A stretch of DNA of 64,000 bases from Bradyrhizobium sp. 190. Lineage in GTDB: Bacteria > Pseudomonadota > Alphaproteobacteria > Rhizobiales > Xanthobacteraceae. Position 1 is the stretch's first letter. Every line of letters begins with the position of its first letter. Below the pieces are notes generated by a model that saw only the letters and a list, made by a program, of their open reading frames with translations, made no database searches and had not been told where the DNA came from. Position numbers and translations under genes: made by a program. The stretch spans positions 124,001 to 188,000 of the forward strand of contig NZ_JADPJL010000037.1 in the NCBI RefSeq assembly GCF_023073415.1, written 5' to 3'. This document shows positions 43,167 to 52,418 of the stretch, piece after piece.

Positions 43167-43242
43167 GAGCATGATCTCCGCGCAAACGCGTTCCGCGTTT
43201 GTCGCGAGGGAAAACCGGTGCCCACTCTTCCGGATCATGCTC
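43167..43242. repeat. Dispersed palindromic repeat (GAGCATGATC family)
   Basis: Starts GAGCATGATCTCCGCG and ends GGATCATGCTC, with inner CGCAAACGCG / CGCGTTTGTCGCG arms and an ACCGGTGCCCAC stretch. This is a repeat type I recognise from Bradyrhizobium intergenic regions. Between convergent genes. Confidence 0.85.
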
Positions 43243-43249
43243 TAGCGCG

Positions 43250-44056
43250 TCACGCGCCCGACTTGCTCGTGATACCGCCATCGACCACGAGCTCGATCCC
43301 GGTGACGTATTTCGATTCATCGGACGCCAAAAACAGCGCCGCGTTGGCGACGTCCCAGGCGTCCCCCATATGGCCCATCGGCACCTGTGCGTCGCGCGCC
43401 CGCCACATCGCCTCGACGTCGCCCGCCGAATAGCTGGCCGCGAGTCCCGCCGAGTGCGCGACCATTGGCGTCTTCATCAGGCCTGGCAGGATGCAGTTGA
43501 CGCGGACATGATCGCGTGCGAACTGCACGGCGGTCGTCTTCGTCATCTGGTTCATCGCTGCCTTCGAGGCGCCATAGGTGACGTAGGAAATTCCGAGGTG
43601 GCGGATGGATGCGATCGACGAGATGTTGATGATCGAGCCGCCACCCTGCTTCTGCATCACGGGGATGACGTGCTTCATGGCGAAATAGGCGCTCTTGAGA
43701 TTGACGGCGAAGACGTGATCCCAACTCGCCTCGTTCACCTCGACGACGTTGCCCATTTCGGCGATGCCGACATTGTTGTCGAGCACGTCGACGCGGCCAT
43801 AGGCCTTGAGGCACGCCGCCACCATCGCCTCGACTTCGGTTTCTCGGGAAACTTCGGCAGTGAAGGCGGTCGCCTTGCCGCCCTCGCCCGTAATGATTTC
43901 GACAGTCTCTTGCGCCGCCGCGGCGTTACGGTCGACGCAAAACACCTGCGCGCCCTGGCGTGCAAAAGTCACGGCAGTCGCCTTGCCATTGCCCCAGCCG
44001 GGACCGATCGAGCCTGCACCCACCACCATCGCCGTCTTGCCCTTGAGCCGTTCCAT
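43250..44056 (-). CDS. SDR-family oxidoreductase
   Basis: 268-residue NAD(P)-dependent dehydrogenase of the classical SDR type. Cofactor motif VGAGSIGPGWGNGKATAV (an unusual, longer loop), acidic residue in CVDRNA, the NVG motif (LDNNVGIAEM), and the catalytic Ser/Tyr/Lys around INISSIASIRHLGISYVTYGASKAAMNQMTK. Substrate unknown; the family members with this extended GAGSIGPGWGNG loop are often annotated as 3-oxoacyl-ACP reductase FabG-like. Confidence 0.9.
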   Translation of the reverse strand: MERLKGKTAMVVGAGSIGPGWGNGKATAVTFARQGAQVFCVDRNAAAAQETVEIITGEGGKATAFTAEVSRETEVEAMVAACLKAYGRVDVLDNNVGIAEMGNVVEVNEASWDHVFAVNLKSAYFAMKHVIPVMQKQGGGSIINISSIASIRHLGISYVTYGASKAAMNQMTKTTAVQFARDHVRVNCILPGLMKTPMVAHSAGLAASYSAGDVEAMWRARDAQVPMGHMGDAWDVANAALFLASDESKYVTGIELVVDGGITSKSGA

Positions 44057-44090
44057 CGACTTCTTCTCCCTTGCGCGTTCTCGCTTTCTT

Positions 44091-44169
44091 GTAGCCCGGG
44101 TGAAGCGCAGCGCAACCCGGGAATCTTGTTCGGTGGCTCCCGGATTGCGCTTCGCTCCATCCGGGCTAC
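44091..44169. repeat. Palindromic intergenic repeat (GTAGCCCGGG family)
   Basis: Outer arms GTAGCCCGG / CCGGGCTAC, inner arms GAAGCGCAGCGCAACCCGGGA and its near complement TCCCGGATTGCGCTTCGC. Lies between the SDR gene and the divergent TRAP permease gene. Confidence 0.82.
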
Positions 44170-44313
44170 GGTCAACCTATCCAATAAGCTAAAAAGATGC
44201 CCCGACATACGCCTAACAAGGCCCTTGCCACGGTTACCCAAATTGGACTGAATGCGCCCGCGAAAGACCCGCAGGACACCGGGTCTGGGAATTAAAGGGT
44301 CCCCGGGGAAAGT

Positions 44314-46341
44314 ATGGCAACAGACAAGACAACGCCGCCCAATGACGAGGTCGTCACGGTATCCGACGAAGCCCTGCAAAAGGCGGAATCCTTCGTCGAG
44401 GCGGAAGAAGGCGCGGCGAACCGCCTGATGGGATGGGCGGGAAGGATCTCGACCACGATTGCCGTGGTCATGAGCCTGTTTCACCTCTACGCGGCCTACG
44501 CCATCGTCCCGACCCAGGAACTTCGCTACACCCACGTCGCCTTCACGCTGGTCCTGAGCTTCCTGCTGTTTCCCCTGGCGACACGCTTTCGCAATCGCGT
44601 GCGCTGGTGGGACATCGTCCCCGGGATAGTCGCGGTCGCGACCATCGTCTATGCGCTGTGGGGCGGCGAAGATTTCACCGACCGCGCCACCACGCCCGAC
44701 CGCTGGGACATAATCGTCGGCATCGTCTTCATCGTGCTTCTGCTGGAGGCGACGCGGCGCACCACCGGTGCGATCATGCCGGTGGTGTCGTTGCTGTTCA
44801 TCGCTTACGCCATGCTCGGCCCGTATCTGCCGGCGCCGTGGACCCATCGCGGCTACGATCTGGCCCGGCTGGTCGGTCACCTCTTCATTACGCTGGAGGG
44901 CATTTTCGGCGTCGCAGTCGACGTATCGGCGACACTAATCCTCCTGTTCACCATCTATGGCGCGTTCCTGCAGCATTCCGGCGCCGGCAAGTTCTTCATC
45001 GATTTCTCGCTGGCCTTGATGGGCGGGAAGCCGAACAGCGCCGGCCGCACCGTGGTGCTGTCGTCGTTCCTGCTCGGCGGCCCCTCCGGATCGGGCGTCG
45101 CCACCACTGTCATGATCGGCACCGTGGCCTATCCGATGATGGCCAAGGCCGGCTTCGAGAGGAACGCCGCGGGCGGATTGCTGGCCGCCGGCGGGCTGGG
45201 CGCGATCCTGTCGCCGCCGGTGCTGGGGGCGGCTGCGTTCCTGATCGCCGAGTTTCTCAAGATCAGCTATCTCGACGTGATCTGGATGGCGACCATCCCG
45301 ACCTGTCTTTACTACATGTCTCTGCTGTTCATGGTCGAACTGGACGCCAAGAAATTCCACGCCAAGAACGTGACGTTCACGCCCGAGATGTCGCTCGGCC
45401 AGATGACCAGGCGGTACGGCTTCCACTTCATTTCGCTGCTCGCCGTCGTCGTGTTCATGGTCATCGGCTACTCGCCGTCGCTGTCGGTGTTCTACGCCAT
45501 TGTCGTTACGTTCGCGCTGAGCTTCCTGCGCAGGGAAACCGCGCTGGTACCGAGCAAACTGGTGAAGGCACTGGCCGACGGCTCGATCGGCGCGCTCAAT
45601 GCCGCGACCACCTGCGCCTGCGCCGGCATCGTCGTCGGCATCGTGACGCTGACCGGTCTCGGCCTCAAATTCTCGTCGATTGTCATCGCCTATGCCGGCG
45701 GCAGCCTCTTGCTGACCGCGATCTACACCGCGCTGATCGTCTGGATCATTGGCCTCGCCGTGCCAGTGACCGCGTCCTACATCATCTGCGCGGTGATCGC
45801 AGCGCCCGCGCTGGTCAAGCTCGGCGTGCCCGACTACGCCGCGCACATGTTCATCTTCTACTATGCCGTGTTGTCCGAGGTATCGCCGCCGACGGCGCTT
45901 TCGCCGTTCGCGGCGGCGGCCATCACCGGCGGGGATCCCTACAAGACCACGCTGCAATCCTGGAAATACACGCTGCCGGCGTTCCTGGTGCCGTTCGTAT
46001 TCGTGCTTGACCCGCAGGGCGCAGGGCTGCTGATGTCGATTCCCAAGGGCGGTTCGTGGCTCGATATTCTCGAAATCACGATCAAGACGAGCCTGGGCCT
46101 GCTGGCGCTGGCCGCGTTTGCCCAGAACTGGGCGCTGCGACAAAATACAGCGGTCGAGCGCGGCCTGCTTCTGCTATCCGGATTGCTGCTGGTGTTCCCG
46201 AGCCTGATTGAGGCAATCGTCGAATGGATCACCGGACGCGATATCAGCTACACCTATGTGCCGGGCCTGATCATCGGTTTCGGCGTATTGCTGTGGCAGT
46301 CCAGAACGCGGTCGCCAGAGCGACCCGCGCTCACAACATAG
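44314..46341 (+). CDS. TRAP transporter fused permease (4TM/12TM, TAXI type)
   Basis: 675 residues, about 17 hydrophobic helices: the small and large TRAP permease domains in one protein. Hallmarks include FLLGGPSGSGVATTVMIGTVAYPMM, GGLLAAGGLGAILSPPVLGAAAFLIAEFL and EVSPPTALSPFAAAAITGG. Fused permeases of this type pair with TAXI binding proteins, and the next gene encodes one, 22 bases downstream. Substrate is unknown; dicarboxylates or glutamate are reported for some relatives. Confidence 0.94.
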   Translation: MATDKTTPPNDEVVTVSDEALQKAESFVEAEEGAANRLMGWAGRISTTIAVVMSLFHLYAAYAIVPTQELRYTHVAFTLVLSFLLFPLATRFRNRVRWWDIVPGIVAVATIVYALWGGEDFTDRATTPDRWDIIVGIVFIVLLLEATRRTTGAIMPVVSLLFIAYAMLGPYLPAPWTHRGYDLARLVGHLFITLEGIFGVAVDVSATLILLFTIYGAFLQHSGAGKFFIDFSLALMGGKPNSAGRTVVLSSFLLGGPSGSGVATTVMIGTVAYPMMAKAGFERNAAGGLLAAGGLGAILSPPVLGAAAFLIAEFLKISYLDVIWMATIPTCLYYMSLLFMVELDAKKFHAKNVTFTPEMSLGQMTRRYGFHFISLLAVVVFMVIGYSPSLSVFYAIVVTFALSFLRRETALVPSKLVKALADGSIGALNAATTCACAGIVVGIVTLTGLGLKFSSIVIAYAGGSLLLTAIYTALIVWIIGLAVPVTASYIICAVIAAPALVKLGVPDYAAHMFIFYYAVLSEVSPPTALSPFAAAAITGGDPYKTTLQSWKYTLPAFLVPFVFVLDPQGAGLLMSIPKGGSWLDILEITIKTSLGLLALAAFAQNWALRQNTAVERGLLLLSGLLLVFPSLIEAIVEWITGRDISYTYVPGLIIGFGVLLWQSRTRSPERPALTT

Positions 46342-46363
46342 AGAAGCGATTGAGGAGACAAAA

Positions 46364-47323
46364 ATGAAAAAGACCACAGCGATCCTGGCGATGGCTTTGG
46401 GGCTAGCCTTCGCAGGCGCAGCCCATGCCCAGCAGAAAACCATGTCGATCGGAACCGGCGGCACCGGCGGCGTCTACTATCCGCTCGGCGGCGCGGTTGC
46501 CAACGTGCTCTCGAAGAACCTTCCCAACGTGCAGGCCACCGCCGAGGTCACCGGCGGTTCGGTCGACAATCTCAAGCTGATCGGCGCGGGCAAGAGCGAA
46601 TTGGCCTTCACGATGGCCGACGCCGCGCTCGATGCGTTGAAGGGCGAGGACAAGTTCAAGAGCGGCAAGGTGCCGTTGCAGGCGCTGCTCGTGGTCTACC
46701 CGAACCGCATGCATGTGGTGACGGTGGAAGGCACTGGCATCAACACCATGGCGGATCTCAAGGGCAAGCGCGTTTCAACGGGGTCACCCGGCAGCGCCAC
46801 CGAGGTGATGGCGTTCCGCGTCATCGAGGCCGCCGGTCTCGACAAGGATAAGGACTTGAAGCGCGAGCGGCTCGGCGTTGCCGAATCCGTCAACGCGGTC
46901 AAGGATCGCAAGATCGATGCGTTCTTCTGGGTCGGCGGCATCCCGACCGCTGCGGTCACCGATCTCGCGGCGACGCCCGGCCTGAAGATAAAGCTGATCG
47001 ACCATGGCGATCTGGCCGAGAAGATGAACGCGAAATACGGCAAGCTCTATTCTTCCAGCAAGATCAAGGCAGGGTCGTATCCGGGCTACGACAAGGACAA
47101 TTCCATCACCGACGTCTGGAACCTGATCGTCACCGGCGACAAGATGAGCAATGAGGATGCCTACACCATCGTCAAGACGCTGGTGGAGAAGAAGGCCGAC
47201 ATCGTCGCCGTGCACAAGGAAGCCGAGAGTTTTACGCTGGACAACCAGGTGCAGGAGCGTTCGCCAATCCCGTTCCATCCCGGCGCGCTGAAATACTTCA
47301 AGGAAAAAGGTGTCGGCGGCTAG
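46364..47323 (+). CDS. TAXI-family TRAP substrate-binding protein
   Basis: 319-residue periplasmic receptor with a signal peptide (MKKTTAILAMALGLAFAGAAHA) and the TAXI start QKTMSIGTGGTGGVYYPLGGAVANVLSKNLP. Further family segments are TAEVTGGSVDNLKLIGAGKSELAFTMADAA, VSTGSPGSATEVMAFRVIEAAG, and FWVGGIPTAAVTDLA. It forms a complete transporter with the fused permease upstream. A Rho-independent terminator follows. Confidence 0.95.
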   Translation: MKKTTAILAMALGLAFAGAAHAQQKTMSIGTGGTGGVYYPLGGAVANVLSKNLPNVQATAEVTGGSVDNLKLIGAGKSELAFTMADAALDALKGEDKFKSGKVPLQALLVVYPNRMHVVTVEGTGINTMADLKGKRVSTGSPGSATEVMAFRVIEAAGLDKDKDLKRERLGVAESVNAVKDRKIDAFFWVGGIPTAAVTDLAATPGLKIKLIDHGDLAEKMNAKYGKLYSSSKIKAGSYPGYDKDNSITDVWNLIVTGDKMSNEDAYTIVKTLVEKKADIVAVHKEAESFTLDNQVQERSPIPFHPGALKYFKEKGVGG

Positions 47324-47381
47324 GCTTCGATATTCGCCGCCCGGATAGCGCGGAAGCGCTGTGTCCGGACGCAGACGGCAG

Positions 47382-47418
47382 TGACCGCGGCCTTCCGAGG
47401 ACCGCGGTCATTTTGTTT
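47382..47418 (+). terminator. Rho-independent terminator of the TAXI operon
   Basis: TGACCGCGG, eleven-base loop, CCGCGGTCA, then TTTTGTTTT. Perfect 9-bp stem. Confidence 0.9.
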
Positions 47419-47797
47419 TGCCGACGGAAAGGTTGTGTGCATCGCATCATTGCTGCTCCTGCGAAGGGAGCACGAAGCCGTCACGACAGAGCGATCTCAA
47501 AACACGAACATCGCGGCGCCGACAAGCGACCACAGGCGTTAACATGCGGGGCTGATCAAATATGCCCAGACACGGCGTCGGTTCATTGAAGCAGCCCGTC
47601 GCCTTCATGAAATCGACGAATGCGCTTGTCTGGCCTGGCGTCTCGCGCCGCCACGGCGGGCAATTTCCGTAAAATTTTATTCGTGTCGGCGGCTTTAACC
47701 CTACTGAAGTAATCATGTGACCTCCCGCAAAATTCCATTATTGCGACCCCAACGCGGATGTACCACTAGCGCCGGGGTATCTGTTGGGAGGGCGGCC
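47419..47797. other. Gene-free stretch upstream of the REC-EAL gene
   Basis: About 380 bases. A minus-strand open frame (47447-47716) has no ribosome site or recognisable protein. An AT-rich patch around 47668-47715 is a likely promoter region for the next gene. Confidence 0.5.
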
Positions 47798-49015
47798 ATG
47801 GAGCAGATCAATTTTAACGCGCATACACGCGCAGCGCACTTCGGGCATCGGAAGCTGACGCCGAGAGCCTGCGTCGTCGACAGCAAAAAGCACCTCCGGT
47901 TGTTCCTTTCCGACGCTCTCGAGGATCTCGGCTTCGTGACCAGCGAATGCGGTCAGGCTGGCGATTTGGCGGGCGTTCTGCAGGCCGAGCAGCCGGACGT
48001 GATCGTGCTCAGCGTGTGTGTCGACGGGATCAATGTCGGCGAAATTCTCGAAGTCATTGTCCGCAAGAATTTCGGCGGCAAGGTCCTCGTCATCGGTCAA
48101 CCCGACTCGATTATGGTAAAGGCGGTCAGGCAAATTGGCGACGAATACGGCATTGCCATGCTGCCCTCGCTGCAGACGCCGTTCGGCGCGGCGAGCCTGC
48201 GCGCCAGCGTCGCGGAGCTGCTACCGGCCGAGCCGGCGCCAAGCCCCGCCGTCGATGTCGCCGAGGCCTTGAAGGCCGGCTGGCTCGAACTGTGGTATCA
48301 GCAGAAGATCAACACCCGCACGCTGGCGCCGAGCGGAGCCGAGGCGTTGGTCCGGATGCGGCACCCTGCCTGGGGCGTAGTCCCGCCGGCCTATTTCATT
48401 CCCGACGACAAGGATCCGCATTTTCGCGCTCTGTCCGAATTCGTGATCGGTCGCGCCATCGAAGACTGGCGCTACCTGCTGGAAAGCCAGGGTCCGGTCG
48501 ACCTTTCGATCAACCTTCCGGTATCGTTCTTCGGCAATGCCGCGGCGGTGCGCGATCTGTGCCGTGCCATGCCGGCCCACCCCGCCTTTGGCGGGCTCCT
48601 GATCGAAATCAACAGCAGCGAGGTGATCGACCATCCGGACCTCGCGGTGGACGCCGCAAGACGGCTGCGCCTGTCCAATATCGCGATCGCAATCGACAAT
48701 GTCGGCGCGGAATGGCCGTCTCTTCTGGAACTTCGGAGCTTCCCGTTCGCCGAGCTGAAGGTCGACCAGCAATATATCAACGGCTGCGCGGACGACCGGC
48801 TGAAGCAGACGGTATGCCGGCGCATCGTCGAACTGGCCCGGGACAACGGCGCCCGCGCCATCGCCCAGGGCGTGGAGACCCGCGCCGACTTTCTCGCCGC
48901 TTACGACATGGGATTCGATCTGGTCCAGGGCTACCTGTTCGGCAAGCCGGTGGCGGTGCGGAAATTTGCTCGCTCCCGCCCTCAGCTGGCAACCGCCTCC
49001 GACAAGCCGTCCTGA
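47798..49015 (+). CDS. REC-like plus EAL-domain protein (degenerate EAL)
   Basis: 405 residues. The N-terminal part (RACVVDSKKHLRLFLSDALEDLGFVTSECGQAGDLAGVLQAEQPDVIVLSVCVDG) is a receiver-like fold; DSKK and IVLSV lack a clear phospho-accepting Asp. The EAL domain keeps GAEALVRMRHP, the Asn of SINLPVSFF and Glu of IEINSSEV, and AQGVETRADF, but the DDFG loop reads DNVGAEWPS, so one metal-binding Asp is Asn. It may bind rather than hydrolyse cyclic di-GMP. The ATG at 47798 has GGGAGG eight bases upstream. Confidence 0.88.
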   Translation: MEQINFNAHTRAAHFGHRKLTPRACVVDSKKHLRLFLSDALEDLGFVTSECGQAGDLAGVLQAEQPDVIVLSVCVDGINVGEILEVIVRKNFGGKVLVIGQPDSIMVKAVRQIGDEYGIAMLPSLQTPFGAASLRASVAELLPAEPAPSPAVDVAEALKAGWLELWYQQKINTRTLAPSGAEALVRMRHPAWGVVPPAYFIPDDKDPHFRALSEFVIGRAIEDWRYLLESQGPVDLSINLPVSFFGNAAAVRDLCRAMPAHPAFGGLLIEINSSEVIDHPDLAVDAARRLRLSNIAIAIDNVGAEWPSLLELRSFPFAELKVDQQYINGCADDRLKQTVCRRIVELARDNGARAIAQGVETRADFLAAYDMGFDLVQGYLFGKPVAVRKFARSRPQLATASDKPS

Positions 49016-49022
49016 ACCAGGC

Positions 49023-49502
49023 TCACTCGAACTTCATGTCGATACATTTCACGATGTCGGAGCCGAGCCCGGACGAGATGATGATGCAGCCGCGCACCTT
49101 CGGCGTATTGTTGTCGCTGGCCCATACAGCATAGCCGCCGGGACCGAAGAACGAATTGGTGTTCGGCGGCTCGGTTTCAGTGGCATCGAACGAATAGTCG
49201 CCATCAGTATCGAAGATGCGCGGTTTCTTCGTGCAGCCGCCATCGGCCTGCACGTTGATGACTTCCTTGTTGTCCCGCGTCAGCGCCAGCGAAACTTGGC
49301 AGCGGAAATATTCAGAGGTCTTGACGTTGAACACGTAAGCATAGGATTTGCAGGTCGCCGTGTTGAGCTTGCCCGGAGCCAAGCCGCGGCTGCAGGCAAT
49401 CCGCTGGTTGTTGCTGAGCTTGAAATTGTCGGCCTGTGCCGCTTGAGCCAGCGTCATGAACGATAGCGCAACACCAAGACCGATCTTCATGACGTGTTTC
49501 AT
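49023..49502 (-). CDS. Secreted protein of unknown function
   Basis: 159 residues with a signal peptide (MKHVMKIGLGVALSFMTLAQAAQA), then DNFKLSNNQRIACSRGLAPGKLNTATCKSYAYVFNV and four more Cys (including YFRCQVSL and ADGGCTKK). It is acidic near DTDGDYSFDATETEPPN. The family is not recognised. The chosen start has a TTAGGGA site about ten bases upstream; an ATG nine bases earlier is possible. Ends 7 bases from the convergent REC-EAL stop. Confidence 0.68.
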   Translation of the reverse strand: MKHVMKIGLGVALSFMTLAQAAQADNFKLSNNQRIACSRGLAPGKLNTATCKSYAYVFNVKTSEYFRCQVSLALTRDNKEVINVQADGGCTKKPRIFDTDGDYSFDATETEPPNTNSFFGPGGYAVWASDNNTPKVRGCIIISSGLGSDIVKCIDMKFE

Positions 49503-49698
49503 CCTGACCATCCCTAAGACGTTCTTCGCAATGCATGCTTGTAGCTGGAAAGGCGAACATAGTCGCGAAGTCGAACGCGGGAAATCACAAAGTCTCAAGG
49601 GCGGTGTGATGCGTCGAAGGTGCCAATTGACGGCACGACACCGTTCGTGATTTGTTCAAAGCATGGGGCAAGAGGCCGAATGGCTGCGGGGAGTATGG

Positions 49699-50007
49699 AT
49701 GATGACGAGCATTTCAACGAAGGCGTTTTTGGCGGTGGCCGTCCTGGCGGGGTTCTCGACCAGCGCATTTGCGCAAGGCGCCGCGCCGACGCCTTGGGAG
49801 CTGAAGTCGGACATGGGCTATGCCTACGGCAGGGACGGCAAGACGCTCGTCTACAAGATGGGCACCAACAATGCGGGCCTGCTGCTGAAAGGCGCCAAGA
49901 AGGTGCCGAAGGGAACGCTGTTCTTCATCGGCCAGAACGGACAGCTCTATATGCGCTCCGGCCCCTATCTGGAGGGCGACGGCAGGTTCATGTTCGGGTC
50001 GGATTGA
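49699..50007 (+). CDS. Small secreted protein
   Basis: 102 residues with a signal peptide (MMTSISTKAFLAVAVLAGFSTSAFAQ) and a compact rest (TPWELKSDMGYAYGRDGKTLVYKMGTNNAGLLLKGAKKVPKGTLFFIGQNGQLYMRSGPYLEGDG). No Cys. GGGGAGT precedes the start. Common as a short periplasmic protein in this group; function unknown. Confidence 0.75.
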   Translation: MMTSISTKAFLAVAVLAGFSTSAFAQGAAPTPWELKSDMGYAYGRDGKTLVYKMGTNNAGLLLKGAKKVPKGTLFFIGQNGQLYMRSGPYLEGDGRFMFGSD

Positions 50008-50013
50008 ACTTTC

Positions 50014-50040
50014 TTCCTTCTCCCCTTGTGGGAGAAGGAA
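50014..50040. terminator. Two-way hairpin between convergent genes
   Basis: TTCCTTCTCCC-CTTGT-GGGAGAAGGAA, perfect 11-bp stem 7 bases after the preceding stop. Same sequence type as at 51314-51344. Confidence 0.7.
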
Positions 50041-50049
50041 AGAGCCAAC

Positions 50050-51243
50050 CTAAAGCGCTCCCGCCAATTCCTTCGCGCCGGGCTTGCCAGAGTTGAAATC
50101 CATGCGCTCGTCGGTGACCGCGAGCAGTTTCGCCACCGTATTGTGGCGGATCGCGACGGGGTTGCGCTCGTAGCCGCCGCGCTGGAAGAAATTCGAGGTC
50201 GGCACCCGTTCGCGCATCGCCTGCGGCATGGTCACCATGTCGAGGCCAGTGCCGTCGCCGGTCAGGTTCATCATTTCGAGCTCGGCGGCCGAGAGCGGGC
50301 GATTGTAGCCCTTGGCGCGCGCGAAATGGACCGAGGTCAAGAGCTTGTGGGTCTGCAGCATCGGCCCGACGTCGACATCGAGCACCATGGCGTGCACCGC
50401 CCAGCCCTGCGGGGTATTGGCGAGTTTCTCATGCTCGGACCAGGTGTCCGGCACGGTGCGCGAGAACGCCACCATCTTTTTCAGCACGGCCAGCTTGTGA
50501 TCCATCGCCTTGCGCGGCGCACCTGACAGGCTTGCTGCCTTCGTTGTCAGTTCCTTGATCATTTCGTGGCCCTGCTCGGCCAACAGCTCGACGCTATTCG
50601 TGGTGAGCAACTGGTTGTAGCCGATCGCGGTCGAAATCGCGCGCGAGCCCGGCCGCGACGCGCTCAGGCCCGATTGCATGTCGTAATTGCCGTTGCCGCC
50701 AGTCTCGAACGAATAGACCCGCACCACCTGCTCGCGCGTCAGGCCGGCGGCCAGCGCGTAGCGGGCATAGGCGCGCTTGAAGTCGACTTCGGCGGCCGGC
50801 CGCTGCGGCACAAACTGGAAATGGTCGGCGGCGGCTTTCAGGAAATCGGCGACCACCGGCAGCGGCTTGCGCTCGCGCGGCGGCCTCTCTTCCTCCGGCT
50901 CCGGATTAACCGGGCGCTTCGGACCGGTGTAGGCCGGCGGCTGCGTCAGCACGTAGTCGTCGAGCGCAATGGCCTGGCGTTCCCGGCGCTTGGCATTGCG
51001 GCCCTTTCGTTTCTCCGAGATCGAAGACCAATAGGCCCCCGCCTGCTCCTCGAACGCGGCACGCGCTTCCTGATATTCCCTGAGCTTGCGGCGATATTCA
51101 GCAATCGCCTGCGGCGAGGCTGCTTGCGCCATCGCGTCTGCGGTTGAGGGAGGGAGTGGCTCGGTCGCCACGGCAGGCGGCGCACTCGCAAGCAGCGCGA
51201 GCGCGACAAATCCGGAACCCATGCGAATCAATGGCAGGCGCAT
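50050..51243 (-). CDS. Secreted transglycosylase-like protein of unknown family
   Basis: 397 residues with a signal peptide (PLIRMGSGFVALALLASAPPAVA), a predicted helical/coiled region (IAEYRRKLREYQEARAAFEEQ), a proline-rich linker, then a C-terminal domain. The segment VVRVYSFETGGNGNYDMQSGLSASRPGSRAISTAIGYNQLLTTNSVELLAEQG resembles the Glu plus Gly-Tyr-Asn pattern of lytic transglycosylases (SFETGG for the catalytic Glu, AIGYNQLL for the aromatic signature). Activity is not certain. Probably cell-wall related. Confidence 0.68.
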   Translation of the reverse strand: MRLPLIRMGSGFVALALLASAPPAVATEPLPPSTADAMAQAASPQAIAEYRRKLREYQEARAAFEEQAGAYWSSISEKRKGRNAKRRERQAIALDDYVLTQPPAYTGPKRPVNPEPEEERPPRERKPLPVVADFLKAAADHFQFVPQRPAAEVDFKRAYARYALAAGLTREQVVRVYSFETGGNGNYDMQSGLSASRPGSRAISTAIGYNQLLTTNSVELLAEQGHEMIKELTTKAASLSGAPRKAMDHKLAVLKKMVAFSRTVPDTWSEHEKLANTPQGWAVHAMVLDVDVGPMLQTHKLLTSVHFARAKGYNRPLSAAELEMMNLTGDGTGLDMVTMPQAMRERVPTSNFFQRGGYERNPVAIRHNTVAKLLAVTDERMDFNSGKPGAKELAGAL

Positions 51244-51313
51244 GGCACCCTTGTACCAAGCAGGCCCGCGAAGTCAGCCCCTGAAGGGAGCGACAATAGG
51301 TGGCGCTGCCTTA

Positions 51314-51344
51314 CTTCCCTTCTCCCACAAGGGGAGAAGGGAAG
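51314..51344. terminator. Hairpin, same type as at 50014
   Basis: CTTCCCTTCTCCC-ACAAG-GGGAGAAGGGAAG, 13-bp arms (inner sequence near-identical to the copy at 50014-50040), just after the Bug protein stop on the minus strand. Confidence 0.7.
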
Positions 51345-51351
51345 AAGCCGC

Positions 51352-52332
51352 CTACTCCTGTTCAACGCCGCTGGTCTTCACGAGCTGCGACCACTTCTTC
51401 TCATCCTTGTCGATGAAGCCGGCATAGTCTTCCGGCGTGCCGGGCGTGATCTCGGTGCCGTCATTACCCAACTGTTTCTTCACCTCGTCGGAGGCGAGCG
51501 CGTCCCGTAGCGCCTTGTTGAGCTTGTCGATGATCGGCCGCGGCGTGCCGGCTGGCGCAACAAGGCCGTAATAGAGCGAGGCGTCGAAACTGGACAGGCC
51601 CGCTTCCATCATCGTCGGCACGTCGGGCAACAGGCTCGAACGGGCGATGCTGGTCACCGCAAGCGCGCGCAGCTTGCCGGCGGAGACATTGGTGTGCGAA
51701 GCCGGAATCGGCGCGAATGCCATCGGGATGTGGCCGCCGAGGAGATCGGTCAGCGCCGGACCGGTGCCCTTGTACGGGATGTGCACCAGTCTGATGCCGG
51801 CAGCGCGGGCAAAATATTCGCCGGTGATATGGCTGGCGGTACCGGCGCCGGCCGAGCCGAAATTGACCTTGTCGGGATTGGCCTTCGCATGGGCGATCAG
51901 TTCGGCCACGCTCTTCGCGGGGAACGACGGATGCACGACCAGCGAGTTCGGCGCGTTGCCAATCATGCCGATCGGCGCAAAATCCTTGCGCGGATCGTAG
52001 CCGGGATTTTTGTAGAGCGAGGGGCCGATCGCGAGCGTGCCGGTGTAGCCCAGCAGCAGCGTGTAACCGTCGGGATCGCTCTTGGCGACCGCCTTGGTGC
52101 CGACCGTGCCGCCGGCGCCGGGACGATTGTCGACCACGACCTTCTCGCCGAGCAGTTCGCTCATCTTGTCGGCAATGGCGCGGCCGACGATCGAGGTGCT
52201 GCCGCCGGGCGCGAATGGAATGACCAGCGTGATGGCGCGGGCGGGATAGGTTTGCGCTCGCGCTGAATCGAAGGCTACGCCCACACCGAGCAGTGCGGCG
52301 ACGACACAAAAGCTCTTGATCCACGAGGACAT
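51352..52332 (-). CDS. Bug/TctC-family tricarboxylate-type binding protein
   Basis: 326-residue periplasmic binding protein. Signal peptide about 26 residues (MSSWIKSFCVVAALLGVGVAFDSARAQ) and the Bug start TYPARAITLVIPFAPGGSTSIVGRAIADKMSELLGEKVVVDNRPGAGGTVGTKAVAKSDPDGYTLLLG. It lacks adjacent tctA/tctB permease genes, which is common for Bug proteins. Ligand unknown (carboxylates or aromatic acids are known for relatives). GGGAG is about ten bases before the chosen ATG. Confidence 0.9.
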   Translation of the reverse strand: MSSWIKSFCVVAALLGVGVAFDSARAQTYPARAITLVIPFAPGGSTSIVGRAIADKMSELLGEKVVVDNRPGAGGTVGTKAVAKSDPDGYTLLLGYTGTLAIGPSLYKNPGYDPRKDFAPIGMIGNAPNSLVVHPSFPAKSVAELIAHAKANPDKVNFGSAGAGTASHITGEYFARAAGIRLVHIPYKGTGPALTDLLGGHIPMAFAPIPASHTNVSAGKLRALAVTSIARSSLLPDVPTMMEAGLSSFDASLYYGLVAPAGTPRPIIDKLNKALRDALASDEVKKQLGNDGTEITPGTPEDYAGFIDKDEKKWSQLVKTSGVEQE

Positions 52333-52418
52333 GATGCGCGCACTCCCAAAACTGTTCTTATTGTTGGTGCGGCCATCGTCGCTGAAACGATCCGTATTCG
52401 CAAGTTGACGAAGCAATC

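Noticed and set aside
47447..47716. Minus-strand frame as a gene.
   Set aside because: No ribosome site, basic and irregular composition, no family resemblance.
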